Notes under the pieces: generated by a model
Database searches by the model: none
The model's input: the letters and a program-made list of their open reading frames with translations, nothing else
Told to the model about the DNA's origin: nothing
Shown: positions 36,243 through 45,919 of the stretch, one piece after another
Position numbering within the stretch: the stretch's first letter is position 1
Layout of the letters: the number at the start of each line of letters is the position of its first letter
Translations under genes and position numbers: made by a program
Assembly (NCBI RefSeq): GCF_018636735.1
Contig: NZ_CP045200.1
Span: forward strand, 620,001-684,000
From: Erythrobacter sp. 3-20A1M
GTDB lineage: Bacteria; Pseudomonadota; Alphaproteobacteria; Sphingomonadales; Sphingomonadaceae
Length of the DNA stretch: 64,000 nt
Reading direction: 5' to 3'

Positions 36243-36971
36243 CTATTTCACCTGGCAGGCGACGCCATCGGCCTTGAGCGCGCGGCACAGCGTATCGGCG
36301 GCTTCGCGAGAGCCGGTGATGGCCTGCAGCCGATAGACGGTCCCGTTATCCACCGTGCCTTCCAGCACCCGGTGACTGACGCCCTGCAGCTTCTCCGTCT
36401 GCCCGTTCAGAGTCTGCCACCCCCGCTCGGCCAGCGCTTTGGTGGAGAAGGCCCCGACCTGGACCCCGACGCCGCCCGATGAAGTAGCGGGTGATGGCTT
36501 CACCTCCGGTTCGTCCGTTGCGGGCTTCGCGCTGGTGGAGGCGGTGGGGGTAGGCGTGGGCGATGGCTTCGCATCCGCGATGCGGCCCTCTCGCGTCTGA
36601 CCCTGGCCGACCGCGGGAGCGACGTCGCCGGTGTTGGCGAACTCCTTGCCGCCCGCATCCTCCGGCCGCTGTTTGTACCCGTCTTCGGGAGCGGAGATCG
36701 CGCTGCCGTCGCCCGCCAGTTCCCCATCTGAACTGGGGCGAGAGAAATACCAGATTGCCCCAAGGATCACGACGAGCGCGATCAAGGCCAGCAACGCGAA
36801 GCCGACCATCCGCGACGTGTCGGTGCCTTGCCCTTCGACATAATCGGACGATTCCAGCCACGGGAGCGAGTCGTCGTCGTTGAGCGCGAGTTCCTCGTTC
36901 GTCTCGTCCTGGTGCAGGCGCTGGTAGGCGGTCTGGTATTCGCCTTCCTCGTCATGCCGATCGTCGACCAC
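36243..36971 (-). CDS. SPOR-domain membrane protein
   Basis: A 242-residue cell-envelope protein, possibly involved in division. The start is GTG 36971, one base after the argS stop, with GGAGGAAATG just upstream. An acidic cytosolic N-terminus (~65 residues) precedes a transmembrane helix (MVGFALLALIALVVILGAIWYF). A Pro/Thr/Lys-rich periplasmic linker follows, and a C-terminal SPOR domain (~residues 165-242: VGVQVGAFSTKALAERGW...TVYRLQAITGSREAADTLC) that binds denuded septal peptidoglycan. Its position between argS and nagZ is conserved in alphaproteobacteria. Confidence 0.9.
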   Translation of the reverse strand: MVDDRHDEEGEYQTAYQRLHQDETNEELALNDDDSLPWLESSDYVEGQGTDTSRMVGFALLALIALVVILGAIWYFSRPSSDGELAGDGSAISAPEDGYKQRPEDAGGKEFANTGDVAPAVGQGQTREGRIADAKPSPTPTPTASTSAKPATDEPEVKPSPATSSGGVGVQVGAFSTKALAERGWQTLNGQTEKLQGVSHRVLEGTVDNGTVYRLQAITGSREAADTLCRALKADGVACQVK

Positions 36972-36972
36972 G

Positions 36973-38718
36973 CTACATTTCCTCCACCGCCTGTACGCCC
37001 AGGAGGGCGAGACCGTTGCGCACAACCTGCCCGATCCGGGCGACGAGGAAAAGCCTCGCCGCGGTCAGCGCCGGGTCCTGTGCCACGATGACCCGGTTTG
37101 CGGGATCGTCGTTCCCCGCATTCCAGTAGGCGTGGAATTCGGCGGCGAGGTCGTAGAGATAGAACGCGATCCGGTGCGGCTCGCGCGCCGACGCCGCCGC
37201 TTCCACCACGCGCGGATATTGCGCGGCCATGCGAACCAGTGCGAGATCGCCAGAATTCAGCCGATCAAGCGCTTCGTCGGAAGGGGATATCCCCTCCTCG
37301 CGTCCCTTGCGCAGGGTCGAATGAATCCGCGCATGCGCGTACTGGACGTAGAAGACCGGGTTGTCCTTGCTCGTCTCCACCACCTTGGCGAAGTCGAAAT
37401 CCATCTGCGCCTCTGGCTTGCGGGTCAGCATGGTGAAACGGACCACGTCCCTGCCCACTTCCTCCACGACTTCGGCGAGCGTCACGAAATTGCCCGACCG
37501 CTTCGACATCTTGACCGGTTCGCCATCGCGCAGCAGCTGGACCATCTGCACCAGCTTCACGTCGAACGGGATCGGTTCGCCCTGTTCCTGCGAAAGCGCC
37601 GCCACGGCCGCCTTGATCCGCTTGACCGTGCCGGCGTGATCCGCGCCCCAGATGTCGATCAGCGCATCTGCGCCTTCCGCCTTCTGCATGTGATAGGCGA
37701 GATCGGCCCCGAAATAGGTCCATTTGCCATCGCTCTTGCGGATCGGGCGATCTTGGTCGTCGCCGAATTCGGTCGACCGGAACAGCGGCAGCTCGACGGG
37801 CTCCCAATCGTCGGGCGTCTTGCCCTTGGGCGCTTCCAGCATGCCGTCATAGACGAGGTTCGCGGCCCGCAGCTTCTCTTCCGCCTGTTCAGGCTTCCCC
37901 GCCGCCTGCAGCTCCGCCTCCGAAGCGAACACGTCGTGCCGGATGCCGAGCGTCGCCAGGTCGGCGCGGATCATGTCCATCATCGCGGCGACCGCCGTCT
38001 TGCGGAATACGGCGAGCCATTCGCTTTCCGGCGCGTCGCGATATTTCTCGCCGAACTCGCCTGCGAGCACTTGGCCGACCTGCTTCAGATAATCGCCGGG
38101 ATAGAGCCCTTCCGGGATCGTGCCGATATCGTCGCCCAGCGCCTCGCGATACCGCAGATGGGCGGAGCGGGCGAGAACGTCGACCTGCGCGCCTGCGTCG
38201 TTGACGTAGTATTCGCGGATGACGGTATGCCCGGCGTGCTCCAGCAGGCTGGCGAGCGCATCGCCCACCACCGCGCCGCGGCAATGGCCCATATGCATCG
38301 GCCCGGTCGGGTTGGCGGAGACGTATTCGATGTTGACCGTAGAGCCTTCGCCCATGCGCGACCGCCCGTAATCGGGACCCAGCACGTGGATCGCGCGCAA
38401 TTCCTCCAGCCAGACCCGGTCGAGAAGCCGCAGGTTGATGAAGCCGGGGCCCGCTATCTCGGCGCTTTCGATATCGGGTTCGCGCTCGAGATGCTCGACG
38501 ATCTTCTGCGCCAGCGCGCGAGGATTGGTCTTCGCCTGCTTGGCAAGCACCATCGCGGCATTGGTTGCGAGATCGCCGTGAGCGGGATCGCGAGGCGGTT
38601 CCACCGCCACGCCGGAACGCGGCGTGTGTGGAGGCAGCGAGCCTTCCATTTCGAGCGCGGACAGGATCGCGTCGATCCGTTCGGCAAAGGTGGCATGAAG
38701 GGTGTGGGGGTGGGTCAT
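36973..38718 (-). CDS. argS: Arginyl-tRNA synthetase
   Basis: Class I synthetase charging tRNA-Arg. About 581 residues: N-terminal Add-1 domain, the class I HIGH variant HMGH in SANPTGPMHMGHCRGAVVGDAL, then the KMSKR-like KMSKRSGNFVTL loop and a DALR anticodon-binding C-terminus (DLAAEFHAYWNAGNDDP, ending VQAVEEM). The start is uncertain: two ATGs, 38727 and 38718, lie 9 bp apart; I use the second. It heads the SPOR-nagZ-scpAB-tatABC series. Confidence 0.95.
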   Translation of the reverse strand: MTHPHTLHATFAERIDAILSALEMEGSLPPHTPRSGVAVEPPRDPAHGDLATNAAMVLAKQAKTNPRALAQKIVEHLEREPDIESAEIAGPGFINLRLLDRVWLEELRAIHVLGPDYGRSRMGEGSTVNIEYVSANPTGPMHMGHCRGAVVGDALASLLEHAGHTVIREYYVNDAGAQVDVLARSAHLRYREALGDDIGTIPEGLYPGDYLKQVGQVLAGEFGEKYRDAPESEWLAVFRKTAVAAMMDMIRADLATLGIRHDVFASEAELQAAGKPEQAEEKLRAANLVYDGMLEAPKGKTPDDWEPVELPLFRSTEFGDDQDRPIRKSDGKWTYFGADLAYHMQKAEGADALIDIWGADHAGTVKRIKAAVAALSQEQGEPIPFDVKLVQMVQLLRDGEPVKMSKRSGNFVTLAEVVEEVGRDVVRFTMLTRKPEAQMDFDFAKVVETSKDNPVFYVQYAHARIHSTLRKGREEGISPSDEALDRLNSGDLALVRMAAQYPRVVEAAASAREPHRIAFYLYDLAAEFHAYWNAGNDDPANRVIVAQDPALTAARLFLVARIGQVVRNGLALLGVQAVEEM

Positions 38719-38818
38719 GGGCGACATCGCGCTTTATGCGCCCCCATGCGGAGGGGGCGGGTCTGACGGGAGCCCGCCACCATGGCGAGCCGGATGGATG
38801 GCTTGGGCCGGCCGCGCC

Positions 38819-39469
38819 TCAACGCGTGGCGTTGTAGGCGAGCTGGTCCTGCCCCAGCTGGAACCCTACCAGCACCTCGAAATTGGCGCGCTGCAATGCA
38901 GCCTTCACCTCGGGATCGGCCAGCGGATCGAGCGCGGCGTCCGCTTCGCCCGCCTTGCGCTCGCGCGTGATCTTCGCGCGGATATCGTCGGGCAGAGTGG
39001 CCTCGGCGCGGTCGATGAACGCCCCGCCCTGCGCACTGGCGCTGGCGCGGCCCTGCCCGTCCGCGAACTGGACCGTTACCGTCCCCATACGCTTGCTGAC
39101 CACCGCGCTGCCGCCCCGCAGGACGGTGACGAAGTACGGCAGCTCGACGCTGCGCGCGCCGCGCGTGTCCATCCGGCTCGCCAGCACGTCGAACGTCACG
39201 TTGGCGTAGATCTTCTCACCGGTCTCATCGCAGGTGCTGCGTACATCGGTGAGCGTCGCGGTCACGTCTATATCGGAGGCGAGCGTCGAACCCGGAGTAC
39301 GGAAGGTGGTGATGTCGCCGGTATATTGTGGCACCCCGACCGCGGGGCATGCGGTACGCGTGGCGCGCACGCCGACGCCCTCGGCAACGACCAGCTCGCC
39401 CTCGCGCGAGCAGCCGGCAAGCGTTGCGATCGCTACGGCGACGGCGAAGATGCGTGCGGATTGGTTCAT
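38819..39469 (-). CDS. Putative lipoprotein, hypothetical
   Basis: 216 residues. The signal peptide carries a good lipobox (MNQSARIFAVAVAIATLAGC). The mature part has a conserved-looking region with two Cys (CPAVGVPQYTGDITTF and STCDETGEKIYANVTFDVLAS) followed by SVELPYFVTVLRGGSAVVSKRMGTVTVQF, suggestive of a small beta-rich domain. No enzyme motifs. The C-terminal ~50 residues are charged and end at TR. It lies upstream of argS on the same strand, 100 bp away, and diverges from ispH. Confidence 0.78.
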   Translation of the reverse strand: MNQSARIFAVAVAIATLAGCSREGELVVAEGVGVRATRTACPAVGVPQYTGDITTFRTPGSTLASDIDVTATLTDVRSTCDETGEKIYANVTFDVLASRMDTRGARSVELPYFVTVLRGGSAVVSKRMGTVTVQFADGQGRASASAQGGAFIDRAEATLPDDIRAKITRERKAGEADAALDPLADPEVKAALQRANFEVLVGFQLGQDQLAYNATR

Positions 39470-39560
39470 CGGTCGAACTCGGTTCCCTGGGTCTGCCTGT
39501 GGTCTGCAATATGCCCGCGTGCCCTAGCGACCCGCGGCCGAAAGCGCTAGAGGCGCAGGA

Positions 39561-40535
39561 ATGAACGCACCCTTTCCGTTGTCGTCCGAAGCCGAGGGCA
39601 AGCCCGGCCTGCAATTGCTGATCGCCGCGCCGCGCGGTTTCTGCGCCGGGGTCGACCGCGCGATCGAGATCGTGGAACGCGCGCTGGAGCGCTATGGCGC
39701 GCCGGTCTATGTCCGGCACGAGATCGTCCACAACCGCTATGTGGTCGAAACGCTGAAGGAGAAGGGCGCAGTCTTTGTCGAGGAACTGGACGAGGTGCCG
39801 GACGGCGCGCACGTCGTCTTCAGCGCCCACGGCGTGCCCAAAGCCGTTCCCAAGGAAGCAGAACGCCGCGAGCTGTCGTATTTCGATGCGACCTGTCCAC
39901 TGGTGAGCAAGGTCCATCGCCAGGCGGAGCGACAGATCGAGAAGGGGCAGCACATCATCTTCATCGGCCATGCCGGGCATCCCGAAGTGATCGGGACCAT
40001 GGGTCAGGTCGAAGACGATCAAATGACACTGGTCGAATCGGTGGAAGACGTCGCCCGCCTGCCGTTCGGACACGAACATTCGCTCTCCTACCTGACCCAG
40101 ACGACGCTGTCGGTGGACGACACAGCGGAAATTGTGTCCGCTCTGGAGGACCGTTTCCCCCAGATCGTGGGGCCGAAGGCAGAGGATATCTGCTACGCAA
40201 CGTCCAACCGGCAGATGGCGGTCAAGAAGATTGCGCCGGGCAGCGATCTGGTGCTGGTGATCGGCGCGCCCAATTCTTCCAATTCGGTGCGGCTGGTGGA
40301 GGTCGCGGAACGGCTCGGCACACCGGCCCGGTTGATCCAGCGGGCGGAGGATATCGACCCCGCTTGGCTGGAGGGTGTGGGTACCATCGGCCTTACCGCG
40401 GGCGCGTCCGCGCCGGAAACCCTGGTCCGCGAGGTCGTCGCCCGGCTGGCCGAATGGCGGAGCGTCGAAGAGCGCACGCTGAGTAGCGCGGAAGAAAACA
40501 TGGTGTTCAAGCTGCCGCGCGAACTGGTCGACTGA
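39561..40535 (+). CDS. ispH: 4-hydroxy-3-methylbut-2-enyl diphosphate reductase
   Basis: Last enzyme of the MEP isoprenoid pathway, a 4Fe-4S reductase producing IPP and DMAPP. 324 residues. The three cluster cysteines are in [24 protein letters not shown] and [10 protein letters not shown]. The substrate-binding segments [13 protein letters not shown] and [16 protein letters not shown] are intact. The N-terminus has a ~15-residue extension. It is followed within 16 bp by thrB, so the pair is probably co-transcribed although the pathways differ. Confidence 0.96.
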   Translation: MNAPFPLSSEAEGKPGLQLLIAAPRGFCAGVDRAIEIVERALERYGAPVYVRHEIVHNRYVVETLKEKGAVFVEELDEVPDGAHVVFSAHGVPKAVPKEAERRELSYFDATCPLVSKVHRQAERQIEKGQHIIFIGHAGHPEVIGTMGQVEDDQMTLVESVEDVARLPFGHEHSLSYLTQTTLSVDDTAEIVSALEDRFPQIVGPKAEDICYATSNRQMAVKKIAPGSDLVLVIGAPNSSNSVRLVEVAERLGTPARLIQRAEDIDPAWLEGVGTIGLTAGASAPETLVREVVARLAEWRSVEERTLSSAEENMVFKLPRELVD

Positions 40536-40551
40536 TCCTCTCCGCACGCGC

Positions 40552-41511
40552 GTGGCAGTCTATACCCATCTCACGACCGAAGAGCTCGCGGAGTTCGTCG
40601 CGCACTATGCGGTCGGCGCGCTGCGGTCTGCCAAGGGTATCGCGGAAGGCGTATCCAATTCGAACTGGCTGATCGAGACCGCCGGTGGACGCTTCATCCT
40701 GACGATCTACGAAACGCGAACCGACCGCGAAGGATTGCCGTTCTTCCTCGGCCTGCTCGATCATCTGGCTGAGAAGGGCGGACCGGTGCCGCGCGTCATC
40801 CACGACCGGGACGGCGCGGCCTTCCGGAGGATACACGACAAGCCGGCGGCCCTGATCGAATACCTGCCCGGCGTCGCACCCGACCGGCCGGACCCATCCC
40901 AGGCACATGCGGTAGGAGCGGCCCTCGCCCGGCTGCACCGAGACGCCGTCGATTTCGATCTGACCCGGCGCAACACCATGGACCTGCCCGAATGGCGGAG
41001 GCTGCTGGCAGGTTGCGGCACGGACGGGTTGGACCGGATCGATCCCGCCCTGTCCGCGCTGGTGGAGCCCGAACTCGCCGCGCTGGAGCGGGACTGGCCC
41101 AGCGGCCTGCCGCGCGGGATCATCCATGCGGACCTGTTTCCCGACAACGTCCTGATGCTGGGCGACGAAGTGACCGGGATGATCGATTTCTATTTCGCCT
41201 GCGAGGATCTGCTCGCCTACGATTTTGCAATTACCCACGCGGCGTGGGCCTTCGACAGGGACGGCGGCTTCCGCCCGGAGATCGCCGTCGCTCTCGCGCA
41301 AGGCTATCAAAGCCAGCGGGAGTTCGCCCGCGCGGAGAAGAACGCTCTGCCAGTGCTGGGGCGCGGGGCGGCGCTGCGCTTCGTCGCGACACGGGCGTGG
41401 GACTGGCTCCACACCCCGGCCGACGCGGTCGTGACGCGCAAGGACCCGATGGATTTCGCACGCCGTCTTGCCTTCTATCGCGATGCGGGGGAGGAGGCGT
41501 TCGCCCTATGA
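40552..41511 (+). CDS. thrB: Homoserine kinase, aminoglycoside phosphotransferase-fold type
   Basis: Phosphorylates homoserine for threonine synthesis. 319 residues of the ThrB2 (APH-fold) type found in alphaproteobacteria, unrelated to the GHMP kinase ThrB of E. coli. Signatures: [17 protein letters not shown] at the start, [19 protein letters not shown], and the catalytic loop [14 protein letters not shown] with [16 protein letters not shown]. The start is GTG. It overlaps rnhA by 4 bp (ATGA). Confidence 0.93.
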   Translation: MAVYTHLTTEELAEFVAHYAVGALRSAKGIAEGVSNSNWLIETAGGRFILTIYETRTDREGLPFFLGLLDHLAEKGGPVPRVIHDRDGAAFRRIHDKPAALIEYLPGVAPDRPDPSQAHAVGAALARLHRDAVDFDLTRRNTMDLPEWRRLLAGCGTDGLDRIDPALSALVEPELAALERDWPSGLPRGIIHADLFPDNVLMLGDEVTGMIDFYFACEDLLAYDFAITHAAWAFDRDGGFRPEIAVALAQGYQSQREFARAEKNALPVLGRGAALRFVATRAWDWLHTPADAVVTRKDPMDFARRLAFYRDAGEEAFAL

Positions 41512-41951
41512 AGAAAGTCGATGTCTTTACCGATGGTGCCTGCAAGGGGAACCCCGGCCCGGGTGGCTGGGGCGCGCTGCTGCGCATGGGCGCGCACGAG
41601 AAGGAGTTGTCGGGGGGAGAGCCCGATACCACCAACAATCGGATGGAAATGACGGCGGTCGTTCGCGCGCTCGATGCCCTGATCGTGCCGTGCGAGGTCA
41701 ATCTGCACACCGACAGCCGCTACGTCATCGACGGGATGACCAAGTGGATCCACGGCTGGCAGAAACGCGGCTGGGTGAACGCCAGCAAGAAGCCGGTCCG
41801 CAACGACGATCTGTGGCACGAACTGATCCGTGCGGCGGGACCGCATCTGATTCGCTGGACATGGGTGAAGGGCCATTCCGGCCATCCAGAGAACGAGCGG
41901 GTCGACCGGCTCGCCAGTGACGAAGCCGAACGGTTCATGCGCGGCGGTTAG
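41508..41951 (+). CDS. rnhA: Ribonuclease HI
   Basis: Cuts RNA in RNA-DNA hybrids. 147 residues, the normal length. The catalytic acids are in [15 protein letters not shown] (Asp), [10 protein letters not shown] (Glu), [12 protein letters not shown] (Asp) and [13 protein letters not shown] (Asp). The handle region [20 protein letters not shown] is present. Coupled to thrB by ATGA. Its stop codon overlaps that of the convergent oxidoreductase (TTAG). Confidence 0.96.
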   Translation: MKKVDVFTDGACKGNPGPGGWGALLRMGAHEKELSGGEPDTTNNRMEMTAVVRALDALIVPCEVNLHTDSRYVIDGMTKWIHGWQKRGWVNASKKPVRNDDLWHELIRAAGPHLIRWTWVKGHSGHPENERVDRLASDEAERFMRGG

Positions 41952-43048
41952 GCGAAGCGGCCCGGGCGGTAGAGCCCGGCATCCAGCGGCGCGGTCATCG
42001 CGTCGCGCGGCGCATCGAGCAGTAGCTGGCTGGCGAGCCGGGCCGCGGCGGGCGCGGTCTGAATGCCGAAGCCCCCCTGCCCGGCGAACCAGAAGAACCC
42101 ATCTACTGTCGGGTCCCAACCATAGACGGGTGCGCGATCGGGCGAGAAGCTGCGCAATCCGGCCCAGCGCCGCTCGACCCGCGTCACCTTCGCATCCACC
42201 GTCTGCTGGTAGCGCTCGATCGCCTCGGCGACGGCCATTTCCTCGGGCGCGGCATCGACCGCGGGCGAGGGGGTTTCGTCGTGCGGGCTGAGCCACAAGC
42301 GGCCACTCTCCGGCTTGAAGTAGAACCGGCCGTTAATGTCGAGCACCAGCGGCGCAGCGGAATCGGTTGGCGGATCGGTCTCCACTTGCGCGACGGTCCG
42401 GCGCAGGGGCTGAATGCCCAGAGCGCGCGCGCCGGCCATTCGCGCGACATCGTCTGCCCAGGCACCTGCGGCATTGACGATGGCGGAAGCCTGCCAGCTA
42501 CGGCCGCGTTCGTCCGCTATCGCCCAGCGCTCTGCGTTCCGTTCGATCCGGGCGATCCGCGCGCGGCACCGCGGGCGTGTTCCCGCTCGGGCGGCCAGTG
42601 CGAGATAGTGCTGGTGAAGCGCGGCGACGTCGATGTCCGAACAATGCGGCTGCCAAACCCCTTCCGTCCATTCCGGGAGCAAATCGGGGAGGCGCGCGCG
42701 CATGGCGACCGCACCGATTCGCTCAATCGTCGCGCCTGTGTCCGAGAACCGGTTTACGAAGGCATCGATCAGTCCAGCATCGGCGCTTCGACCGATGGTC
42801 ATCGCACCGCGAAGTTTCAGGAACCCGCCATCGCGCAGATACGCGCCGGAGGCGAGAGTAAGTGGGACAATGGCGGGGCCGCCATAGCATTCCTCCCAGA
42901 ACGCAGCCGAACGTCCGGTGGTGTGATAACCCGGTCGCTCCTCAGCCTCCAGCAACAAGACCCGCGCGTTCGGGGCGCATTCGGCTGCCAGGCTGGCCCC
43001 GGCCATACCCGCGCCGATCACCGCAATATCGTAATGCTCCTGCGTCAA
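41948..43048 (-). CDS. FAD-dependent oxidoreductase (DAO family)
   Basis: A flavoprotein of 366 residues. The start is TTG 43048 preceded by GAGGGAAG, since it gives [23 protein letters not shown] with the dinucleotide loop GAGMAG at the very N-terminus and follows the upstream stop by 10 bp. The body reads as a D-amino acid oxidase/dehydrogenase-like fold ([69 protein letters not shown]). The substrate is likely an amino acid or amine but cannot be fixed. It is the second gene of a two-gene minus-strand unit. Confidence 0.87.
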   Translation of the reverse strand: MTQEHYDIAVIGAGMAGASLAAECAPNARVLLLEAEERPGYHTTGRSAAFWEECYGGPAIVPLTLASGAYLRDGGFLKLRGAMTIGRSADAGLIDAFVNRFSDTGATIERIGAVAMRARLPDLLPEWTEGVWQPHCSDIDVAALHQHYLALAARAGTRPRCRARIARIERNAERWAIADERGRSWQASAIVNAAGAWADDVARMAGARALGIQPLRRTVAQVETDPPTDSAAPLVLDINGRFYFKPESGRLWLSPHDETPSPAVDAAPEEMAVAEAIERYQQTVDAKVTRVERRWAGLRSFSPDRAPVYGWDPTVDGFFWFAGQGGFGIQTAPAAARLASQLLLDAPRDAMTAPLDAGLYRPGRFA

Positions 43049-43058
43049 GCCGCTTCCC

Positions 43059-44030
43059 TCAGCGCGACGCGGGCGCTTCGCGGGCGAGGAAGTCGGCGAT
43101 CGTCTCCATCGCCCGGTCGCGCACTGGATCGGCTTCGCGCAGTATCTCGTGACGCGCTTCTTCGCCGAAAGCGACCAGTTCGGCATGCGGAAGCCGCTCC
43201 GCCGCCCGTTCGATGGCAGCGAAGGAGACCAGACGGTCGACTCGCGTCGCGATCAGGAGGACCGGCAGATCGACTTTTTCCAGCACATCCGGCGCGGCAA
43301 GCGCGCGCATGGACGCCATCGCCCGTTCGACCCAGCCCCAGCTGCCCGGCCCCATCGCCAGCTCGGGACGCGTTTCGCGCCACGCGATCTCGTCCTCATA
43401 CCGGTCCTCGTCATGAGTCAGCAGCGCGGCCCGCGTCGTCGGCAGCACGCCTGGCTTCTCGCTCCACTTCCAGGCCGGTCGCCGCGGATCGCCCAGCGCG
43501 CGCATGACCCGCGCGATCGTGTGCATCACCGCCGGGGGGAGCGGCTGACCGACGAAGCCCAGCATCGGTGCGGATAGCACCAGCGCGGTAGGATCGACCT
43601 TGCCCTCTACCACGGCACGCAACGCCAAGTGGCCGCCCATCGAATGGCCGATCAGTACATGGGGCGCAGGCGTCGTCACCTTCCATTCCGCCCACAGGGC
43701 CGCAAGGTCGCGCACCCAGTCGGCGAAATCGGCGACGTGGCCGGTCAGCGGATCGATCCCCAAACGGCCCGAACCCGCCTGCCCGCGCCAGTCGGACGCG
43801 GTGACGCGCCAGCCCGCCGCGTGCCATTCACCCAGCGATTCGAGGTATTTCTCGTAAAAGTCGCCGCGACCGGGCAGGAACAGGACCGATCCGCGGGTCG
43901 CGGAACCTTCGCCCCAGTCGATCCGCCGCACATCGGCACCGCCCGGCGCACGCCATCGGCTCTCCCGCGCACCGTACGGAATCGATCGGCGGGAATGCTG
44001 CCTAGCGGTCGCCTGTCCGGTTTCGATCAT
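43059..44030 (-). CDS. Alpha/beta hydrolase, lysophospholipase-like
   Basis: 323 residues, the serine aminopeptidase S33/Hydrolase_4 type related to PldB and monoglyceride lipases. The nucleophile elbow is LIGHSMGGHLALRA; an Asp lies in LLIATRVDRLVSF and the His near the end in FGEEARHEILRE. Start ATG 44030 (MIETGQATARQ) is preferred to the much longer open frame. The first gene of the pair with the oxidoreductase. Divergent from the cpaA pilus gene. Confidence 0.87.
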   Translation of the reverse strand: MIETGQATARQHSRRSIPYGARESRWRAPGGADVRRIDWGEGSATRGSVLFLPGRGDFYEKYLESLGEWHAAGWRVTASDWRGQAGSGRLGIDPLTGHVADFADWVRDLAALWAEWKVTTPAPHVLIGHSMGGHLALRAVVEGKVDPTALVLSAPMLGFVGQPLPPAVMHTIARVMRALGDPRRPAWKWSEKPGVLPTTRAALLTHDEDRYEDEIAWRETRPELAMGPGSWGWVERAMASMRALAAPDVLEKVDLPVLLIATRVDRLVSFAAIERAAERLPHAELVAFGEEARHEILREADPVRDRAMETIADFLAREAPASR

Positions 44031-44117
44031 GCTGCGCCTCCGGGCGGCAAACGTGGTTACTATTTGGTAAGCCCTGCCCTGTAGCACGGCGTGCACGCAT
44101 TCATGCACGGGGGCTTC

Positions 44118-44609
44118 ATGCAGCACGACAGCTTTCACTACGGACTGCTCGCCGCCTTGGCAATCGCGCTGCTCTACGCCGCCTTTACCGACCTGCGGCA
44201 TCGCCGGATCGACAACTGGCTTAACCTGGCGATCGCGCTCGGTGCGCCGCTGTTCTGGTGGAGCAGCGGCCTGTCGCTGTGGCCGGGCGTCGCGATCCAG
44301 CTGGGTATCGCGCTAGGGACTTTCGCGATCACCGCCGGCCTGTTCGCCATCCGGGCGATGGGCGGCGGCGATGTGAAGCTGCTGACCGCACTCGCGCTGT
44401 GGATCGCGCCCGCCCTGTTCCTACAGCTGATCGTCCTCATGGCGATCTTGGGCGGCGTGCTCACGCTCGTCTTCGGCGCGTGGCATATCGCGCGCCGGCG
44501 CAAGGACCGCCTCGCCGTGCCCTATGGCGTCGCGATTTCGTGCGCCGCGCTGTGGGTAGTGAGCGCGAACTACCTCGCATTGCCCGGATTTACGCAAGTT
44601 TTCGGGTGA
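44118..44609 (+). CDS. cpaA: Prepilin peptidase CpaA (A24 family)
   Basis: Aspartic peptidase that cleaves Flp prepilin leaders. 163 residues with several hydrophobic helices. The first catalytic Asp is in AAFTDLRHRRIDNWLN and the second in the GxGD motif MGGGDVKLLTALAL. The start is placed at ATG 44118 (MQHDSFHYGLLA), where a GGGGG run lies a few bases upstream; two earlier in-frame ATGs exist. It opens the pilus locus, 84 bp before cpaB. Confidence 0.9.
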   Translation: MQHDSFHYGLLAALAIALLYAAFTDLRHRRIDNWLNLAIALGAPLFWWSSGLSLWPGVAIQLGIALGTFAITAGLFAIRAMGGGDVKLLTALALWIAPALFLQLIVLMAILGGVLTLVFGAWHIARRRKDRLAVPYGVAISCAALWVVSANYLALPGFTQVFG

Positions 44610-44617
44610 ACTCCTTT

Positions 44618-44625
44618 TTAACCAT
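44618..44625 (+). promoter_or_regulatory. CtrA half-site-like TTAACCAT upstream of cpaB
   Basis: TTAACCAT lies 69 bp before the cpaB start. It matches the half-site motif found in CtrA-controlled genes; pilus genes are CtrA targets in Caulobacter. No second half is at the usual distance. Confidence 0.3.
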
Positions 44626-44693
44626 TTTTCCCGTAGTCCAACGGGTGAACCGGGCCCGAAACGGGTCGGGCGATTAGGGGGCCTCCAAGAGCC

Positions 44694-45863
44694 ATGGACC
44701 GGAAAAAAGTCATATTGATCGTCGGCGCGCTGTTCGTTGCGATTATCACCGCGCTGGCCGCGCGCAGCATGATCGTCGGCTCTTCGGCACCCGAAGCGAG
44801 CGCGGTCCCGGCCCAACCTGCGGGGACCCGCGTCCTCGTCGCGCAGCGGGCGCTGCCCGCCGGCACCATCATCACCGCCGACGCGATCGGTTACCAGCAA
44901 TGGCCGGACGGGCTGATGAAGGACGCCTATTTCATCGATGGCCAAACCGATATCAACAAGCTGCTAGGCACCGTCGTCCGCCTGCCGATCACTGCCGGCG
45001 AGCCGGTAACGCAAGGCGCGCTGGTCGCACCGGGCGATCGTGGCTTCCTGGCCGCGGCACTCGCCCCGGGCATGCGCGCCGTCACCATCCCGGTCTCGGA
45101 TATGACCGGCGTCGGCGGCTTCATCTTCCCGGGCGACCATGTCGACCTGATGCTGACCCAGTCGATCGCGGGCGACGACACCACCAGCGGTCTCAACGCG
45201 ACGGAAACCTTCCTGCGCAATCTGCGTGTCCTCGCCACCGACAAGAAGACCGAGACAACCAAGGGTGAGGACGGCAAGACCGAAGTCACCGGCTTCACCA
45301 CCGTCACGCTGGAAGTTACGCCGAAGATGGCGGAAAAGGTCGCAGTAGCGCAGACGATCGGGACGCTCAGCCTGGCGCTGCGCTCGCTCGCCGACAACCA
45401 GGACGATCTGGAGCGCGCGATCGCCGAAGGCGACGTGAAGATCCCCGAAGATGCGACACCGGAAGAGGAAGAGCGCCTGCTGCGCAGGGCCGCCTCGCGT
45501 CCGACCGACGGCGGCAGCAGCTATGCCACCGGGGGCGATGTCTCCCGCTTCCAGAACCGCACCTTCGTTCGCTCCCGCCCCGCGCCTCAGCAACAGCAGG
45601 GACAGGCGCAGATGCCGATGAACTACCTGCCGATGCCCGGTACCGCTCCCAGCCAGCCCACCGGCCCCATCGTGCGCGTTACCCGCGGCACCGATACCAG
45701 CGCGGTCGAGATCAACCGCAACGGTCAGGCGAAGCGGTCTGATACCGGCGGCGCCACCACCAACGACGCGCAAGCAGCCGCGATGGTCAACCTTCTCAAT
45801 CAGATGTCCGCCAACGGCAACCGGAACGCCGGCAATGCCGTGTCCAACCGGATCGTGCAGTGA
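44694..45863 (+). CDS. cpaB: Flp pilus assembly protein CpaB
   Basis: 389 residues. N-terminal membrane anchor (KVILIVGALFVAIITALAA), SAF domain near residues 45-110 (TRVLVAQRALPAGTIITADAIGYQQWP) and the RcpC/CpaB region (RAVTIPVSDMTGVGGFIFPGDHVDLMLTQ, then TLEVTPKMAEKVAVAQTIGTLSLALR). The last ~120 residues are low-complexity, rich in Asn, Gln and Pro. It helps the secretin and pilus pass the outer membrane. First of four closely spaced genes. Confidence 0.94.
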   Translation: MDRKKVILIVGALFVAIITALAARSMIVGSSAPEASAVPAQPAGTRVLVAQRALPAGTIITADAIGYQQWPDGLMKDAYFIDGQTDINKLLGTVVRLPITAGEPVTQGALVAPGDRGFLAAALAPGMRAVTIPVSDMTGVGGFIFPGDHVDLMLTQSIAGDDTTSGLNATETFLRNLRVLATDKKTETTKGEDGKTEVTGFTTVTLEVTPKMAEKVAVAQTIGTLSLALRSLADNQDDLERAIAEGDVKIPEDATPEEEERLLRRAASRPTDGGSSYATGGDVSRFQNRTFVRSRPAPQQQQGQAQMPMNYLPMPGTAPSQPTGPIVRVTRGTDTSAVEINRNGQAKRSDTGGATTNDAQAAAMVNLLNQMSANGNRNAGNAVSNRIVQ

Positions 45864-45919
45864 GGCACCGGATGCTTGCTTTCCCATCTCGTTCGACGGC
45901 AGCCGCGAAAGGCAAACCG

